Assembly: GCA_037444855.1 (NCBI GenBank)
Contig: JBBILO010000008.1
Coordinates: forward strand, 1-36,723
Direction: 5' to 3'
DNA length: 36,723 nt
Source: JBBILO01 sp037444855
GTDB lineage: Bacteria > Patescibacteriota > Microgenomatia > UBA1406 > GWC2-37-13
Positions 1 through 8,177 of this stretch are shown one piece after another. Position 1 is the stretch's first letter. The number at the start of each line of letters is the position of its first letter. The position numbers were made by a program, and so were the translations under genes. The notes beneath the pieces are model-generated. The model saw nothing but the letters and a program-made list of their open reading frames with translations. It searched no databases and was not told the origin of the DNA.

Positions 1-150
1 AATTAGAAAATAATAACTAATAAGTGGTATAAAATTTCCGTAACCATCATAGCTACCAAAATCAAAAAAATCCTTAATATGTTCTTGTTTTATTTTTAAA
101 GCATTAAAACTAGCATCACGAACTTCACCCCCAGATGAACATAAGGACAT
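1..150 (-). CDS. Partial unknown protein, N-terminal 50 residues
   Basis: A reading frame starts at an ATG at 150 and stays open to the left edge, giving MSLCSSGGEVRDASFNALKI and 30 further residues. It can be extended upstream only to a stop at 181-183 and has no visible ribosome binding site. I do not recognise the family. It lies next to another gene remnant at 292-510, so it may itself be a fragment. Confidence 0.3.
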   Translation of the reverse strand, partial: MSLCSSGGEVRDASFNALKIKQEHIKDFFDFGSYDGYGNFIPLISYYFLI

Positions 151-291
151 ATTAATTAAAAAAAAATCTCGTAAAAATAGCTAATATAAAGACGAGATTT
201 AAAAACTTTCTATCTTTGGTTATAATATGATGAATCTTATTTGCAATAGGCTTGTAAAATTTTACAATGATATAACAAATAGCTAGACTAA

Positions 292-510
292 TTGGTTTAT
301 TTAACTTGCATAAAATACTTAAAGTATCTAAAAGAAGGCTTTTGGTGGGGATTTGTTGGGGCTTGTATTAAGAAAAACATCTCCCTCTATGAAATTCCTA
401 TTAACCGTAGAAAAAGACTGAAAGGAAATATTGTGATTTATAAAGTTAATAAAATACCAATAATCCCTATAAAAAATTTAACCTGGTTAGTTAGTTTAAG
501 ATTAATTTAA
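292..510 (+). pseudogene. C-terminal remnant of a family 2 glycosyltransferase
   Basis: The 72-residue frame begins at TTG, not ATG. It carries KEGFWWGFVGACIKKNIS followed by YEIPINRRKRLKG and a short hydrophobic tail. This pattern is what I recall from the end of GT2 polyprenyl-phosphate sugar transferases, where an 'EIP(V/I)N..R..G' motif precedes C-terminal helices. The N-terminal GT-A domain (DxD, DDGSTD) is absent and no in-frame sequence upstream supplies it, so this looks like a decayed gene. Family assignment rests on the motif only. Confidence 0.4.
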
Positions 511-542
511 AAAAGAGAGTAATTGTTTTGATTTTTTTAAAA

Positions 543-1607
543 TCACATAACCTTTTTAACCAACCCTAAAATCCCTTGTCTCCACCCAACCGTATGAGTT
601 ACCCCTGCCGGTCTTGATTTTATCTCGTGATAATGTTTTTGGTACCAGCGATAGGCATTAATTAAGGCTTCGGCATTAGAATACTTTGGCTGCCATCTTA
701 AAACTTTTTTAATCTTTTCAATCGAAACATAGGAATCTTTATCGGCGGTATCATATATCCATCGGTAAAGCGGTGAAAGTTTTAATTTCTCAAAAATCCA
801 TAAAATCTTTTTGACTACAAATGCCGGGGTTGAAACAATTTTAGATTTTGAACCAATTGCCCGAAAAAATTCTTCTAGATCTTCTTTTACGGTGCTAAAA
901 CGTTCCGCTCCGATATTAAAAACATCGTTTAATTGACGATTAAATCTTCCATGAGATTTTTTAATGACCAAATAAATCGCCTCCACCAAATCAGTTACTT
1001 CAAGTAATTGATATCGATTGTTGCCGCTGCCAATTACCGGGATTTTTTTGCCGTCATGAATCCAATCAAAAAGAATTTCAAAAACTCCCAAACGATGAGT
1101 GCCTAAAAAAGTTTTTGGTCGGATAATTGTCACTGGTAAACCTTTTTTAATATAAGAAAAACAGACATCTTCTGCTAAAATTTTTGATTGGCCGTATGAA
1201 CCAACACCAACTCGCGGATCATTTTCTTCAATTGGGTGTTTTTTAGGCACACCATAAACAGCAGTTGATGAAATGAAGATCACTCTTTTTACCTTATTTT
1301 TCAATCCTGCCTTCAAAATGTTCTCTGTCCCCCTAACGTTAATCTCAAAAATTTCATTAGGATGCCAAAGGGGTAAGGCGGCTGCGGCATGGATAATAAA
1401 ATCAATTTTGTTTTTTTTAATTATCGTTTCTAAAACCCGATATTGACGAACATCTCCTTTTATAAATTGGCAATCGTTGGGATACTCGTTTCTATCAATA
1501 TCAACGATATCAACTAAAAAAACTTGGAACTTTTTTTTACTCAAAAAATTTGCTAAATGCAGACCAAGGAAGCCGGCCCCACCGGTAATTAAAATTGTTT
1601 TTTTCAT
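543..1607 (-). CDS. NAD-dependent epimerase/dehydratase (extended SDR)
   Basis: A 354-residue extended short-chain dehydrogenase. The N-terminus has the Rossmann motif TGGAGFLG (residues 8-15), the acidic residue binding the NAD ribose follows in FLVDIVD, and the catalytic pair is YGQSK with an upstream SST. This family interconverts or oxidises nucleotide sugars. The C-terminal extension ending in RPAGVTHTVGWRQGILGL is unlike GalE and may define a lineage-specific subfamily; the substrate cannot be read from sequence. It diverges from the HAD gene across a 26-bp AT-only spacer. Confidence 0.85.
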   Translation of the reverse strand: MKKTILITGGAGFLGLHLANFLSKKKFQVFLVDIVDIDRNEYPNDCQFIKGDVRQYRVLETIIKKNKIDFIIHAAAALPLWHPNEIFEINVRGTENILKAGLKNKVKRVIFISSTAVYGVPKKHPIEENDPRVGVGSYGQSKILAEDVCFSYIKKGLPVTIIRPKTFLGTHRLGVFEILFDWIHDGKKIPVIGSGNNRYQLLEVTDLVEAIYLVIKKSHGRFNRQLNDVFNIGAERFSTVKEDLEEFFRAIGSKSKIVSTPAFVVKKILWIFEKLKLSPLYRWIYDTADKDSYVSIEKIKKVLRWQPKYSNAEALINAYRWYQKHYHEIKSRPAGVTHTVGWRQGILGLVKKVM

Positions 1608-1633
1608 CTTTAATTATATAATTATATAATTAT
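1608..1633. promoter_or_regulatory. Divergent AT-only promoter region
   Basis: The 26 bases between two divergent start codons consist of TAATTATA-like units repeated about three times. TATAAT can be read on both strands; on the minus strand one copy lies 5 nt before the epimerase ATG. There is no room for a conventional leader on either side, so both transcripts are probably leaderless or nearly so. Confidence 0.5.
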
Positions 1634-2212
1634 ATGAAAAATAAACCATTGAAAGTTGGTTTTGACTTAGATGGTGTTATCCTCAATAATCCCTTAAGAG
1701 TTCTTCGATTAATTGCTAAAAAACTAAAAGTTATTAAACCATTACTCTTTAAACAAAAAAAGGAACCATTTTTTATCCCAAAGACTTCTTTAGAAAAATT
1801 TCTCTGGCGCCTGCTACATTTTTCAAGTTACAAAGTCGATCCGGCTTTTCACGAAATTAAAAAATTGGTTAAAAACAAGAAAATCAGAGCGTATTTAATT
1901 ACAGCTAGATTTAATTTTTTAAAAAGCGATTTCCAATATTGGGTAAAAAAAATCAATCGTAGTAAAACTTTTACTTTATGTTTAATGAACAATGATAATG
2001 AACAACCTGATATTTTTAAAAAAAAGATGATACAAAAATTAAAACTGGATTATTTTGTTGAAGATAACTATGATATTGTTGAAAAGTTGAATAATAATAA
2101 AACAGCAAAAATTCTCTGGATTACAAACTTTTTTGATAAAAAAATTCCTTATAGATGGAAGTTTGCCTCTTTGAAGGAAGTGTGTCAATATCTTAAATAC
2201 AAAGTTATTTAA
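1634..2212 (+). CDS. HAD-superfamily phosphatase
   Basis: A 192-residue haloacid-dehalogenase-type hydrolase. Motif I is VGFDLDGVI (nucleophile and acid/base Asp, residues 8-16), motif II is ITAR near residue 90, and motif IV is the acidic VEDN near residue 138. The layout resembles 5'-nucleotidase-like HAD proteins, but the substrate is unknown. The last 8 bases overlap the convergent CBS gene on the other strand. Confidence 0.7.
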   Translation: MKNKPLKVGFDLDGVILNNPLRVLRLIAKKLKVIKPLLFKQKKEPFFIPKTSLEKFLWRLLHFSSYKVDPAFHEIKKLVKNKKIRAYLITARFNFLKSDFQYWVKKINRSKTFTLCLMNNDNEQPDIFKKKMIQKLKLDYFVEDNYDIVEKLNNNKTAKILWITNFFDKKIPYRWKFASLKEVCQYLKYKVI

Positions 2213-3266
2213 TTTTTAAAATTTTTTTAAGCAACCCAATAAAGTTCTTTTCCTCCTTTCTTCTTACTTCTATCTTTCCACGATAAGGAATTAATGATAA
2301 AACCGCCTCAAACAAACCACCGTTTTTTTTCTCTTTAACAACTAATCGGGCTCGATCAATTGTGGTATCTTTTTGGATTTTTTCTCGAAATCGATCAAAA
2401 AAACCGCCTAAAATTTGGCGGTTTTCTTTGGATAAGTCTTTGGTAATAATCTCAATTTTTTTCAGCTCTGGGATTTTAAATAAAAAATTAAAAATGTCTT
2501 TTGTCGTCACAATTCCAGTTGGATTCTTATTCTCATTAATAATTACGACGCTGCCAATCTTTTTCTCCAAAATTAAATTAACCGCCTCTTTTATCAAATT
2601 TTCTTCTGTTAAAGTCAGAACATATTTTTTAACAAGGGATTTTATCGGAAAGTAATAAAAATTTACTTTATTACCAATTCTCTCTCCTTTACTCTCCTTT
2701 TGTTTTGGCGAGGTTAAATAACCAATTAAATCATAGTAAGATAAAATACCAAATAATTTAAAGTTTTTATCAAGAACGACAATCTTTGAGATTTTATGTT
2801 TCTTAAATAGATCAAAAGCGTGATTAATCGTTTCATCGTTAAAGATCGTAATTAAATTTTGTTTTTTTAACTTTAATAATTGTTTTATTTTGTGCTCTAA
2901 TAACGGATGAGTTGAAAAATAAGCTAGAACTCTTCGGGCGCTAATAATGCCGATAAATTTATCATTTGCATCAAAAACAGGCAGGTAATGAACTTTTGTC
3001 TGCTTAAAAAAATCAATCACTTTATTGATTGGAAAATTTATTTTTATTTTTGGCGGGGAATATAAACAATTCTTTACCTTGGTATTGCTTGGATAGGAAT
3101 GAGTAATCAGCGTATAATAAGGATTAATTAAACCGAGAAATTTATCTCCCTCCAAAACAAAAGCTGCGTCATGTGAACTATGAAGTTTCCTTAAAGTTGA
3201 AGAAAGTGTTTTTTCAGGATCAACCTTGATAATATTTTCTGTTTTCAGCAGATTAATTAATCGCAT
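2205..3266 (-). CDS. Multi-CBS-domain protein with C-terminal basic domain
   Basis: 353 residues with about four CBS motifs arranged as two Bateman pairs (residues 1-120 and 130-265). Signature stretches are YLPVFDANDKFIGIISARR, KIVVLDKNFKLFGILS and SVVIINENKNPTGIVTTKD. CBS pairs bind adenosine nucleotides and usually act as regulatory sensors. Residues about 270-353 form a separate basic domain (KKIEIITKDLSKENRQILGG and onward) whose strand pattern loosely recalls HPF/RaiA ribosome-hibernation proteins; that comparison is weak. It follows pepA by 24 bp and is probably cotranscribed with it. Confidence 0.75.
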   Translation of the reverse strand: MRLINLLKTENIIKVDPEKTLSSTLRKLHSSHDAAFVLEGDKFLGLINPYYTLITHSYPSNTKVKNCLYSPPKIKINFPINKVIDFFKQTKVHYLPVFDANDKFIGIISARRVLAYFSTHPLLEHKIKQLLKLKKQNLITIFNDETINHAFDLFKKHKISKIVVLDKNFKLFGILSYYDLIGYLTSPKQKESKGERIGNKVNFYYFPIKSLVKKYVLTLTEENLIKEAVNLILEKKIGSVVIINENKNPTGIVTTKDIFNFLFKIPELKKIEIITKDLSKENRQILGGFFDRFREKIQKDTTIDRARLVVKEKKNGGLFEAVLSLIPYRGKIEVRRKEEKNFIGLLKKILKIK

Positions 3267-3291
3267 TGCTGGTTATTAAAATTAAAATAAT

Positions 3292-4815
3292 TTATCTCTT
3301 TTGCTCTAAAAATTCTATCAAAGTTAAAACACCAAAACCAGTACCCCCTCTTTTGATCATAATATCATCAGCTTCGTGATTAAAAGCCGGTCCTGCAATA
3401 TCGAGATGAACCCATTTAGCTTTTTCAACAAAATCTGAAAGAAACAGAGCTGCAGTAATCGCCCCTCCATATCGACCGCCACCTATATTTTTTATGTCGG
3501 CAATATCTGATTGAAGAAGTTTTTTATATGGTTTATGAAGAGGTAATTCCCATACTAATTCTCCTTCTTTTTGAGAAATCTCTTTTATTTTTTCAACTAA
3601 TCGATCATCATTGCCAAACAAACCAGCAATTTTTGTTCCCAAAGCGACCATACAAGCGCCGGTTAAAGTCGCTAAATCAATAATCGTATTAACTTTTAAT
3701 ATTCTTTCAGCATAAACCATGGCATCAGCTAAGGTTAATCGACCTTCTGCGTCAGTATTCAAAACCTCAATGGTTTTTCCATTCATCGCTTTGACGATAT
3801 CCCCTGGTCTCATTGCTTTGCCTGAAGGCATATTTTCACAGGCTGGTAAAATCCCGTAAATCTCGTTATAAACAAGTTTCTCGCTATTACTCATCTGCGA
3901 TAAAATTTTAAAAACCCCTAAAACCGTCGCTCCACCTGACATATCAACTTTCATCCATTCCATCATCTCAGAGGGCTTAAGCGATAAACCTCCAGAATCA
4001 AATGTTATTGACTTACCGATAAAACAAACTTTTTCGTCGTTGGTCTTCTTTTGTCGGTTTGTGTATTTTAAAACAATGAATTTTGGCTCTCTATCGCTTC
4101 CTTGAGCCACCCCTAAAAATGCCCCCATTCCTAATCGTTGACATTCATCCTTATCTAAGACTTCCACGGTTATTTTACCCTTTGATTCTTTTTCAATTTT
4201 AAATACCTCCTCAACCAAAGTTTCAGGATGAAGATGAGAAGCTGGCTGATTGACTAAGTCTCGAGCGAAACAAACCCCTGACGAAACCAATTGGCCCCAA
4301 TCAAGTCCCTTTTGGATTTTTTCTTTCGCTTTTTTATCCTCAACATAAAAACTAACAACTTCTATTTTTTCTAATTCTTTTCTTTTTTCTTCGCCTAAAT
4401 ATTGATCAAAATGATAATTTGAAAGATAAAACGAAATCGCTAATTTTTTTCCAATCTCAAAATAATCTTTTCCTAATTCTTCTTTATAAAAAATTGAACA
4501 ATTTTTTACCTTTTTACTTTTTAACCGCTCCCAAGCTTTAGTCAATAAATTTTGCCATTTTGTTAGATTAAAATAATCTCTTTTCCCTCCACCAATAAGA
4601 ACAATATTTTCAAAATTATCACCTTCGAGCTCCAAAATTTCCTCCTCTTTGGAAAGAAAATTGGTTTTTTTAATTCTTTCCAATATTTTTTTTTGAATTT
4701 TTTTATCAAAAATTTCTGGTATGGAGTTTTTTTTAATGTTATCTTCAAAAAGAATGTCAATAATTGCTTTTTCTCGTATCGGCTTACCTCCTCTTAAAAA
4801 TATTTTTCCAAACAT
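3292..4815 (-). CDS. pepA: Leucyl aminopeptidase (M17 family)
   Basis: A cytosolic two-metal aminopeptidase releasing N-terminal residues from peptides. The C-terminal catalytic domain has all M17 marks: IGKSITFDSGGLSLKP (metal-binding Lys and Asp), MKVDMSGG (Asp), and the signature NTDAEGRLTLADA (Asp and Glu ligands plus the catalytic Arg). I place the start at the ATG at 4815, giving 507 residues. A further upstream ATG would add 24 hydrophobic residues but would translate through the promoter, whose -10 box ends 7 nt before this ATG. The gene is first in a two-gene unit with the CBS protein. Confidence 0.92.
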   Translation of the reverse strand: MFGKIFLRGGKPIREKAIIDILFEDNIKKNSIPEIFDKKIQKKILERIKKTNFLSKEEEILELEGDNFENIVLIGGGKRDYFNLTKWQNLLTKAWERLKSKKVKNCSIFYKEELGKDYFEIGKKLAISFYLSNYHFDQYLGEEKRKELEKIEVVSFYVEDKKAKEKIQKGLDWGQLVSSGVCFARDLVNQPASHLHPETLVEEVFKIEKESKGKITVEVLDKDECQRLGMGAFLGVAQGSDREPKFIVLKYTNRQKKTNDEKVCFIGKSITFDSGGLSLKPSEMMEWMKVDMSGGATVLGVFKILSQMSNSEKLVYNEIYGILPACENMPSGKAMRPGDIVKAMNGKTIEVLNTDAEGRLTLADAMVYAERILKVNTIIDLATLTGACMVALGTKIAGLFGNDDRLVEKIKEISQKEGELVWELPLHKPYKKLLQSDIADIKNIGGGRYGGAITAALFLSDFVEKAKWVHLDIAGPAFNHEADDIMIKRGGTGFGVLTLIEFLEQKR

Positions 4816-4822
4816 AAAAGAT

Positions 4823-4851
4823 ATATTAAACCTAAAGTCAAAAAATGTCAA
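4823..4851 (-). promoter_or_regulatory. Sigma70-type promoter of pepA, leaderless
   Basis: On the minus strand TTGACA (4851-4846) is followed after 17 nt by TAATAT (4828-4823). The pepA ATG starts 7 nt further on, which is where transcription should begin. The mRNA should therefore be leaderless, which fixes the start codon. Confidence 0.75.
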
Positions 4852-4869
4852 GTAAAAAAAAACGATAAA

Positions 4870-4919
4870 GAAATACAATGGAAGCAAATTGAAATACGGT
4901 AGAAATACAGTTGAAATAC
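4870..4919. repeat. Four GAAATAC repeats upstream of pepA
   Basis: GAAATAC occurs at 4870, 4891, 4902 and 4913, with the last three at an exact 11-bp pitch and all within the space upstream of the pepA -35 box. Sites one helical turn apart suggest cooperative binding by a regulator. No protein family can be assigned. Confidence 0.45.
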
Positions 4920-4955
4920 CTTGCTAAAGTGAACCCTCTTAATCAGGGATTGTCA

Positions 4956-5879
4956 TTAAAAATTAATCAATTCATATATTCTAAATTGCTTAAGTTGATT
5001 AAAAAGATCAATAATTTTTCCGTTGATTAATTGTTCAAATTGAGAATCAATCCCTTTAATATAAAAATAAACAGAAACAACCGGTTCTTTAATTGTCTGA
5101 ATTTCTTTTTTGATTCTTTTAATCTTTTCCTGATAAATGATTTTAATTTTTTCTGTCATTGATTCGACATCTGATAAAAAAAATCCTGGTCTTAACAAAG
5201 ATGCTGGGCGACTTGCAATTTGAGGATAAACGACGGTTGGAAATTTATATTGATAGCTGGAAGTTGGTAAAGGAAAAATTCTGCGGTCAAAAGTCGTTTT
5301 AGTAGGTGTAGGGGTAATCAGGATTGGGGTAAAAAATTGAATTGGTTCAGTTTTTGGACTATTGATTGGTTTTATTGTCGAAAAAGGAGTAGGTGTTGAA
5401 GTTTGAAGTTTTAGACCTAATCTTGTTTCTAGAGGTACTGGCGGATTTGGGGCATCGGCGCCTTTACACCAAGATTTAAAAGCATGGCCACATGAGCAAT
5501 TTCCACGATTTCCATTATTACACTCTCTTCCTTTATCTAAATCTATTTGAGAACATTGATCAGGGTGACACCATAATCTCTCCCAATAACCGACACACAT
5601 TGTTGGATCGCCTGTTCGAGCCACTTCATAACAACATAACGGAACATAACCTTGGCAACCAATTCGCTGCCCGTCTTTATCTCCCATACATTCTTGCGGA
5701 TTTGGCGCGGGTAAAGAAGCCACTTCGTCATAACTTTTTCCACCACATTTTGGTGCTCGACTACAAACCTTTTCATTAGGGATTTTATAGTAACCATCAA
5801 AACAGTAATTTTCTAAAGAGACTGCATTGACTTGCGTAGAAAAAAAAAGGAATAAGGAAAATAAGAATAACTTTTTCAT
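4956..5879 (-). CDS. Secreted Cys-rich protein with Pro/Thr linker
   Basis: 307 residues from the ATG at 5879. A signal peptide is clear: MKKLFLFSLFLFFSTQVNA with cleavage probably after VNA. The next ~130 residues hold about 16 cysteines (for example CSRAPKC, PLCCYE, CSCGHAFKSWC), as expected of a disulfide-bonded extracellular domain. A Pro/Thr linker with PTP units follows, then a charged, helix-prone C-terminus. No catalytic motif is recognised. It may be an envelope-associated binding protein; function unknown. It shares a promoter region with the divergent small membrane proteins. Confidence 0.7.
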   Translation of the reverse strand: MKKLFLFSLFLFFSTQVNAVSLENYCFDGYYKIPNEKVCSRAPKCGGKSYDEVASLPAPNPQECMGDKDGQRIGCQGYVPLCCYEVARTGDPTMCVGYWERLWCHPDQCSQIDLDKGRECNNGNRGNCSCGHAFKSWCKGADAPNPPVPLETRLGLKLQTSTPTPFSTIKPINSPKTEPIQFFTPILITPTPTKTTFDRRIFPLPTSSYQYKFPTVVYPQIASRPASLLRPGFFLSDVESMTEKIKIIYQEKIKRIKKEIQTIKEPVVSVYFYIKGIDSQFEQLINGKIIDLFNQLKQFRIYELINF

Positions 5880-5889
5880 GTTATGATTT

Positions 5890-5897
5890 ATTATAAT
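5890..5897. promoter_or_regulatory. Overlapping bidirectional -10 elements
   Basis: The sequence ATTATAAT contains TATAAT on the plus strand (5892-5897) and on the minus strand (5895-5890). The plus copy ends 7 nt before the ATG at 5905, and the minus copy ends 10 nt before the ATG at 5879. The -35 boxes are weak (TTGATT at 18 nt on the minus strand, none convincing on the plus). This looks like a symmetric bidirectional promoter. Confidence 0.55.
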
Positions 5898-5904
5898 AGT
5901 ATCA

Positions 5905-5997
5905 ATGATCAATAATCAAAAATTGAATAAAATTTTTGCTATCGCTTTAATCGCCTTTATAATTTCTTGGTCATTTGAAGTTATTTTTTTCAAGTAA
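5905..5997 (+). CDS. Small single-helix membrane protein
   Basis: A 30-residue frame, MINNQKLNKIFAIALIAFII plus ten residues, made of a short basic N-terminus and one hydrophobic helix. It starts 7 nt after a TATAAT box and ends one base before the start of the next membrane gene, so the two are probably translated from one leaderless message. No homology can be claimed; the architecture and tight spacing are the support. Confidence 0.4.
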   Translation: MINNQKLNKIFAIALIAFIISWSFEVIFFK

Positions 5998-5998
5998 G

Positions 5999-6295
5999 AT
6001 GATTTTTAAAATCAATCGTTTTTTTTTCGACGAAAAAGATATTTTTGTTTTTGTTTTAGGTTTATTTTTACTTGCATCTTGGGTATTTAAAATTTCTACC
6101 TTTCCTTTTCGATTTTCATCCCTTTTAATTAATTTTATCTTCTTAATTTTCATTAGACCTCGTGTCTCTCATCAAAGATTTGATGGGTATATTTATCTTA
6201 GTTTAATTGCCTTGTTGTTAAGTCTAACTTTTTCTCCTTATTTTATTACTCTCTTTCTTTTAGTAGGATATCTTTTATATACTAAAATAAGTTAA
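5999..6295 (+). CDS. Small multi-pass membrane protein
   Basis: 98 residues from the ATG at 5999, one base after the stop of the preceding 30-residue frame. It has about three hydrophobic helices: FVFVLGLFLLASWVF, LLINFIFLIFI and LIALLLSLTFSPYFITLFLL, joined by basic loops. I do not recognise it. An earlier in-frame ATG at 5975 would overlap the preceding frame and is less likely. A hairpin with a T run about 115 nt downstream could end the transcript. Confidence 0.5.
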   Translation: MIFKINRFFFDEKDIFVFVLGLFLLASWVFKISTFPFRFSSLLINFIFLIFIRPRVSHQRFDGYIYLSLIALLLSLTFSPYFITLFLLVGYLLYTKIS

Positions 6296-6346
6296 TTCAA
6301 AGAAAATCTACCTTACTGATACCTTTCAAGAATGGACGTATCAAAA

Positions 6347-6432
6347 AGTTGTTAAGTTTTTAATATAACACTACTTTGAGAGTTAATGTGTTAGTAGAAG
6401 TTAACAACTAATCCATAAATATGGGTTTTTTT
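6347..6432 (+). terminator. Intrinsic terminator with upstream nested stems
   Basis: AATCCATA AA TATGGGTT (6410-6427) followed by a run of T is a rho-independent terminator for the plus strand. Just upstream are AGTTGTTAA (6347-6355) and its exact complement TTAACAACT (6401-6409), enclosing TAACAC/GTGTTA (6366-6371/6388-6393). The whole can fold as one structured 3' end about 85 nt long. Confidence 0.55.
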
Positions 6433-6594
6433 ATTTTTTATCTTTTGAACTATTTCTTATGTTATTTTTTACTAACCATTGTTTCATTTTTTAAAGGGTT
6501 AACAAAAATTGGATTGTTGAAAAAAGAACACTCAAATTAAATCTAATATAATAATTGAACATTATAGTAATGAAGCAACACGATGATGAAGTAA

Positions 6595-7464
6595 TTAAAT
6601 ATTTTTAAATATGAGCTGCTTCATCTTGCCTGCCTCTTTTTTTGGCTCTTTAGCAAAAATAATTGATCGGGAAACATTTATGATTAATCCTTCTTTTTTT
6701 GAATTTAAACCAGATTTTAAAACCGCCTCTAAATCGCCTCCCTGACTACCAATTCCTGGTACTAAAAACCACATCTTATCCCCAACAATCTCCCGAATCT
6801 CTTTTAGCTCTTTTGGATAAGTGGCGCCAACAACTAGTAAGCAGTTGTTATTTTTGTTCCATTTTTTGGCCACTTGATAAGCGATGTATTGATAAAGTTT
6901 AATCGCTGACTTACTTGGCATATTAGATCCCCGCTTTCGCGGGAATGACAAGAAAGAATATCCGAATGATAAAGAAATCAGAGATGGTAAGGTCGGCAGA
7001 TCCTGAAATTCGCTACTTCCTGGATTTGAGGTTTTGCACAAAACAATAATCCCCTTCTCTTTTCTTTTCAAAAAAGGCATTAACCCTTCTTCCCCATCAT
7101 AAGGATTAACAGTAACTCCATCGGCATTTAAGTGATCAAAAACAAACGAAGCATAGGCTTTGTTAGTATGACCGATATCGCCTCTTTTAGCATCAATAAT
7201 AATTGGGATCTTAGGATAAGTGGCTTTAAGATAATCACAAGTCTCCTTTAGCCATTTAATCCCTTGATATCCTATAGCCTCATAAAAAGCGGTGTTCAAC
7301 TTGTATGAACAAACTGCCTGAAAAGTCTGCTCAATAATAAATTTATTAAACAAAAATTGATTGTTCCAGCCTAATGAATTTATTTTTTCCCACTCGCTGT
7401 CCAAACCAACGCATAAAAAAGTTTTATTCCTTTTAATTGCTTTTTTTAGTTTTTGAAGAAACAT
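6595..7464 (-). CDS. pyrF: Orotidine-5'-phosphate decarboxylase
   Basis: Catalyses OMP to UMP, the last step of de novo pyrimidine synthesis. The catalytic signature DAKRGDIG is at residues 91-98, the N-terminus has FLCVGLDSEW, and the phosphate-gripping end is VPGIGSQGG with NVSRSI. The length (289) and motif spacing fit the longer type 2 OMP decarboxylases. Residues about 156-186 contain an insertion including FPRKRGS, which is encoded by a palindromic repeat (6926-6950) read in frame; active-site motifs lie outside it. It is last in the operon, 112 bp after pyrE. Confidence 0.93.
   Translation of the reverse strand: MFLQKLKKAIKRNKTFLCVGLDSEWEKINSLGWNNQFLFNKFIIEQTFQAVCSYKLNTAFYEAIGYQGIKWLKETCDYLKATYPKIPIIIDAKRGDIGHTNKAYASFVFDHLNADGVTVNPYDGEEGLMPFLKRKEKGIIVLCKTSNPGSSEFQDLPTLPSLISLSFGYSFLSFPRKRGSNMPSKSAIKLYQYIAYQVAKKWNKNNNCLLVVGATYPKELKEIREIVGDKMWFLVPGIGSQGGDLEAVLKSGLNSKKEGLIINVSRSIIFAKEPKKEAGKMKQLIFKNI
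6926..6950. repeat. Palindromic repeat inside pyrF
   Basis: A CCCGC-TTTC-GCGGG palindrome flanked by GAT on one side and AATGACA on the other. It matches the sequence at 36480-36504 at all but one of 25 positions. It is far more GC-rich than its host gene and is read as part of the protein. Confidence 0.8.
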
Positions 7465-7576
7465 AATTTAATAAAAAAATAAATTTTGAATTTTTAATTT
7501 AAATTCTTTTTTCAACTAATTGAGACTAGTTTCAAACAACTAACTCCCTAACCCAAAACAACCGATTAATTGATAC

Positions 7577-8173
7577 TTATTTTTTCCCCAAATAATTAAC
7601 CACATCTTGATATTTATTCTCATCAATCTTTTTATTTTTCTTAAGAATATCAAGCCAATTAAAAATAGTAAAAGCTGAATGTAAACGATAACCTTCCTTT
7701 TTTAATTCCTTTCTGCCTCCTTGAAGTCGATCAAATAAAACAACAACATCTTTGACTTTTAGTCCTAGACTTTCCACTAACCTGATTGTCTCTATTTTTG
7801 ATCCGCCAGTTGTTATCATATCATCAATCAAAACCACTGTTTCTCCTCTTTTATACTCACCCTCAACCGGTCTTTTAATCCCATAACTTTTTACCTCCTT
7901 TCGTGAATAAATTAATGGTTTTTTATTCAAAAGGGAAATCGCTGTAGCAATTGGAATTGCTGTATAAGGCACAGCCATCATCCGATCAAAACATAACTCA
8001 TCAAGAATTTCCTTGTAAACAAAGGCGACATCTTGAAGGACTTTTGGATAAGAGACAAGTATTCGAAGATCAATGTAAAAGGGCGACTTTAACCCTGATT
8101 TTAAAAGAAAATCGCCAAACTTTAAAACTCCAATCTGAAAAAGATCAATCATTAACCTCTCTTTCTTATTCAT
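7577..8173 (-). CDS. pyrE: Orotate phosphoribosyltransferase
   Basis: Joins orotate to PRPP to make OMP. The PRPP-binding motif VVLIDDMITTGGSK is at residues 113-126, and the orotate-side sequence SGLKSPFYIDLR is at residues 26-37. Length (198) is normal. It starts 4 bp after the pyrD stop, showing tight operon packing, and is followed by pyrF. Confidence 0.93.
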   Translation of the reverse strand: MNKKERLMIDLFQIGVLKFGDFLLKSGLKSPFYIDLRILVSYPKVLQDVAFVYKEILDELCFDRMMAVPYTAIPIATAISLLNKKPLIYSRKEVKSYGIKRPVEGEYKRGETVVLIDDMITTGGSKIETIRLVESLGLKVKDVVVLFDRLQGGRKELKKEGYRLHSAFTIFNWLDILKKNKKIDENKYQDVVNYLGKK

Positions 8174-8177
8174 AAAA

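Noticed and set aside
4816..4887. Hydrophobic N-terminal extension (signal) of PepA
   Set aside because: These codons coincide with the -35 and -10 boxes; the 4815 start gives the normal protein.
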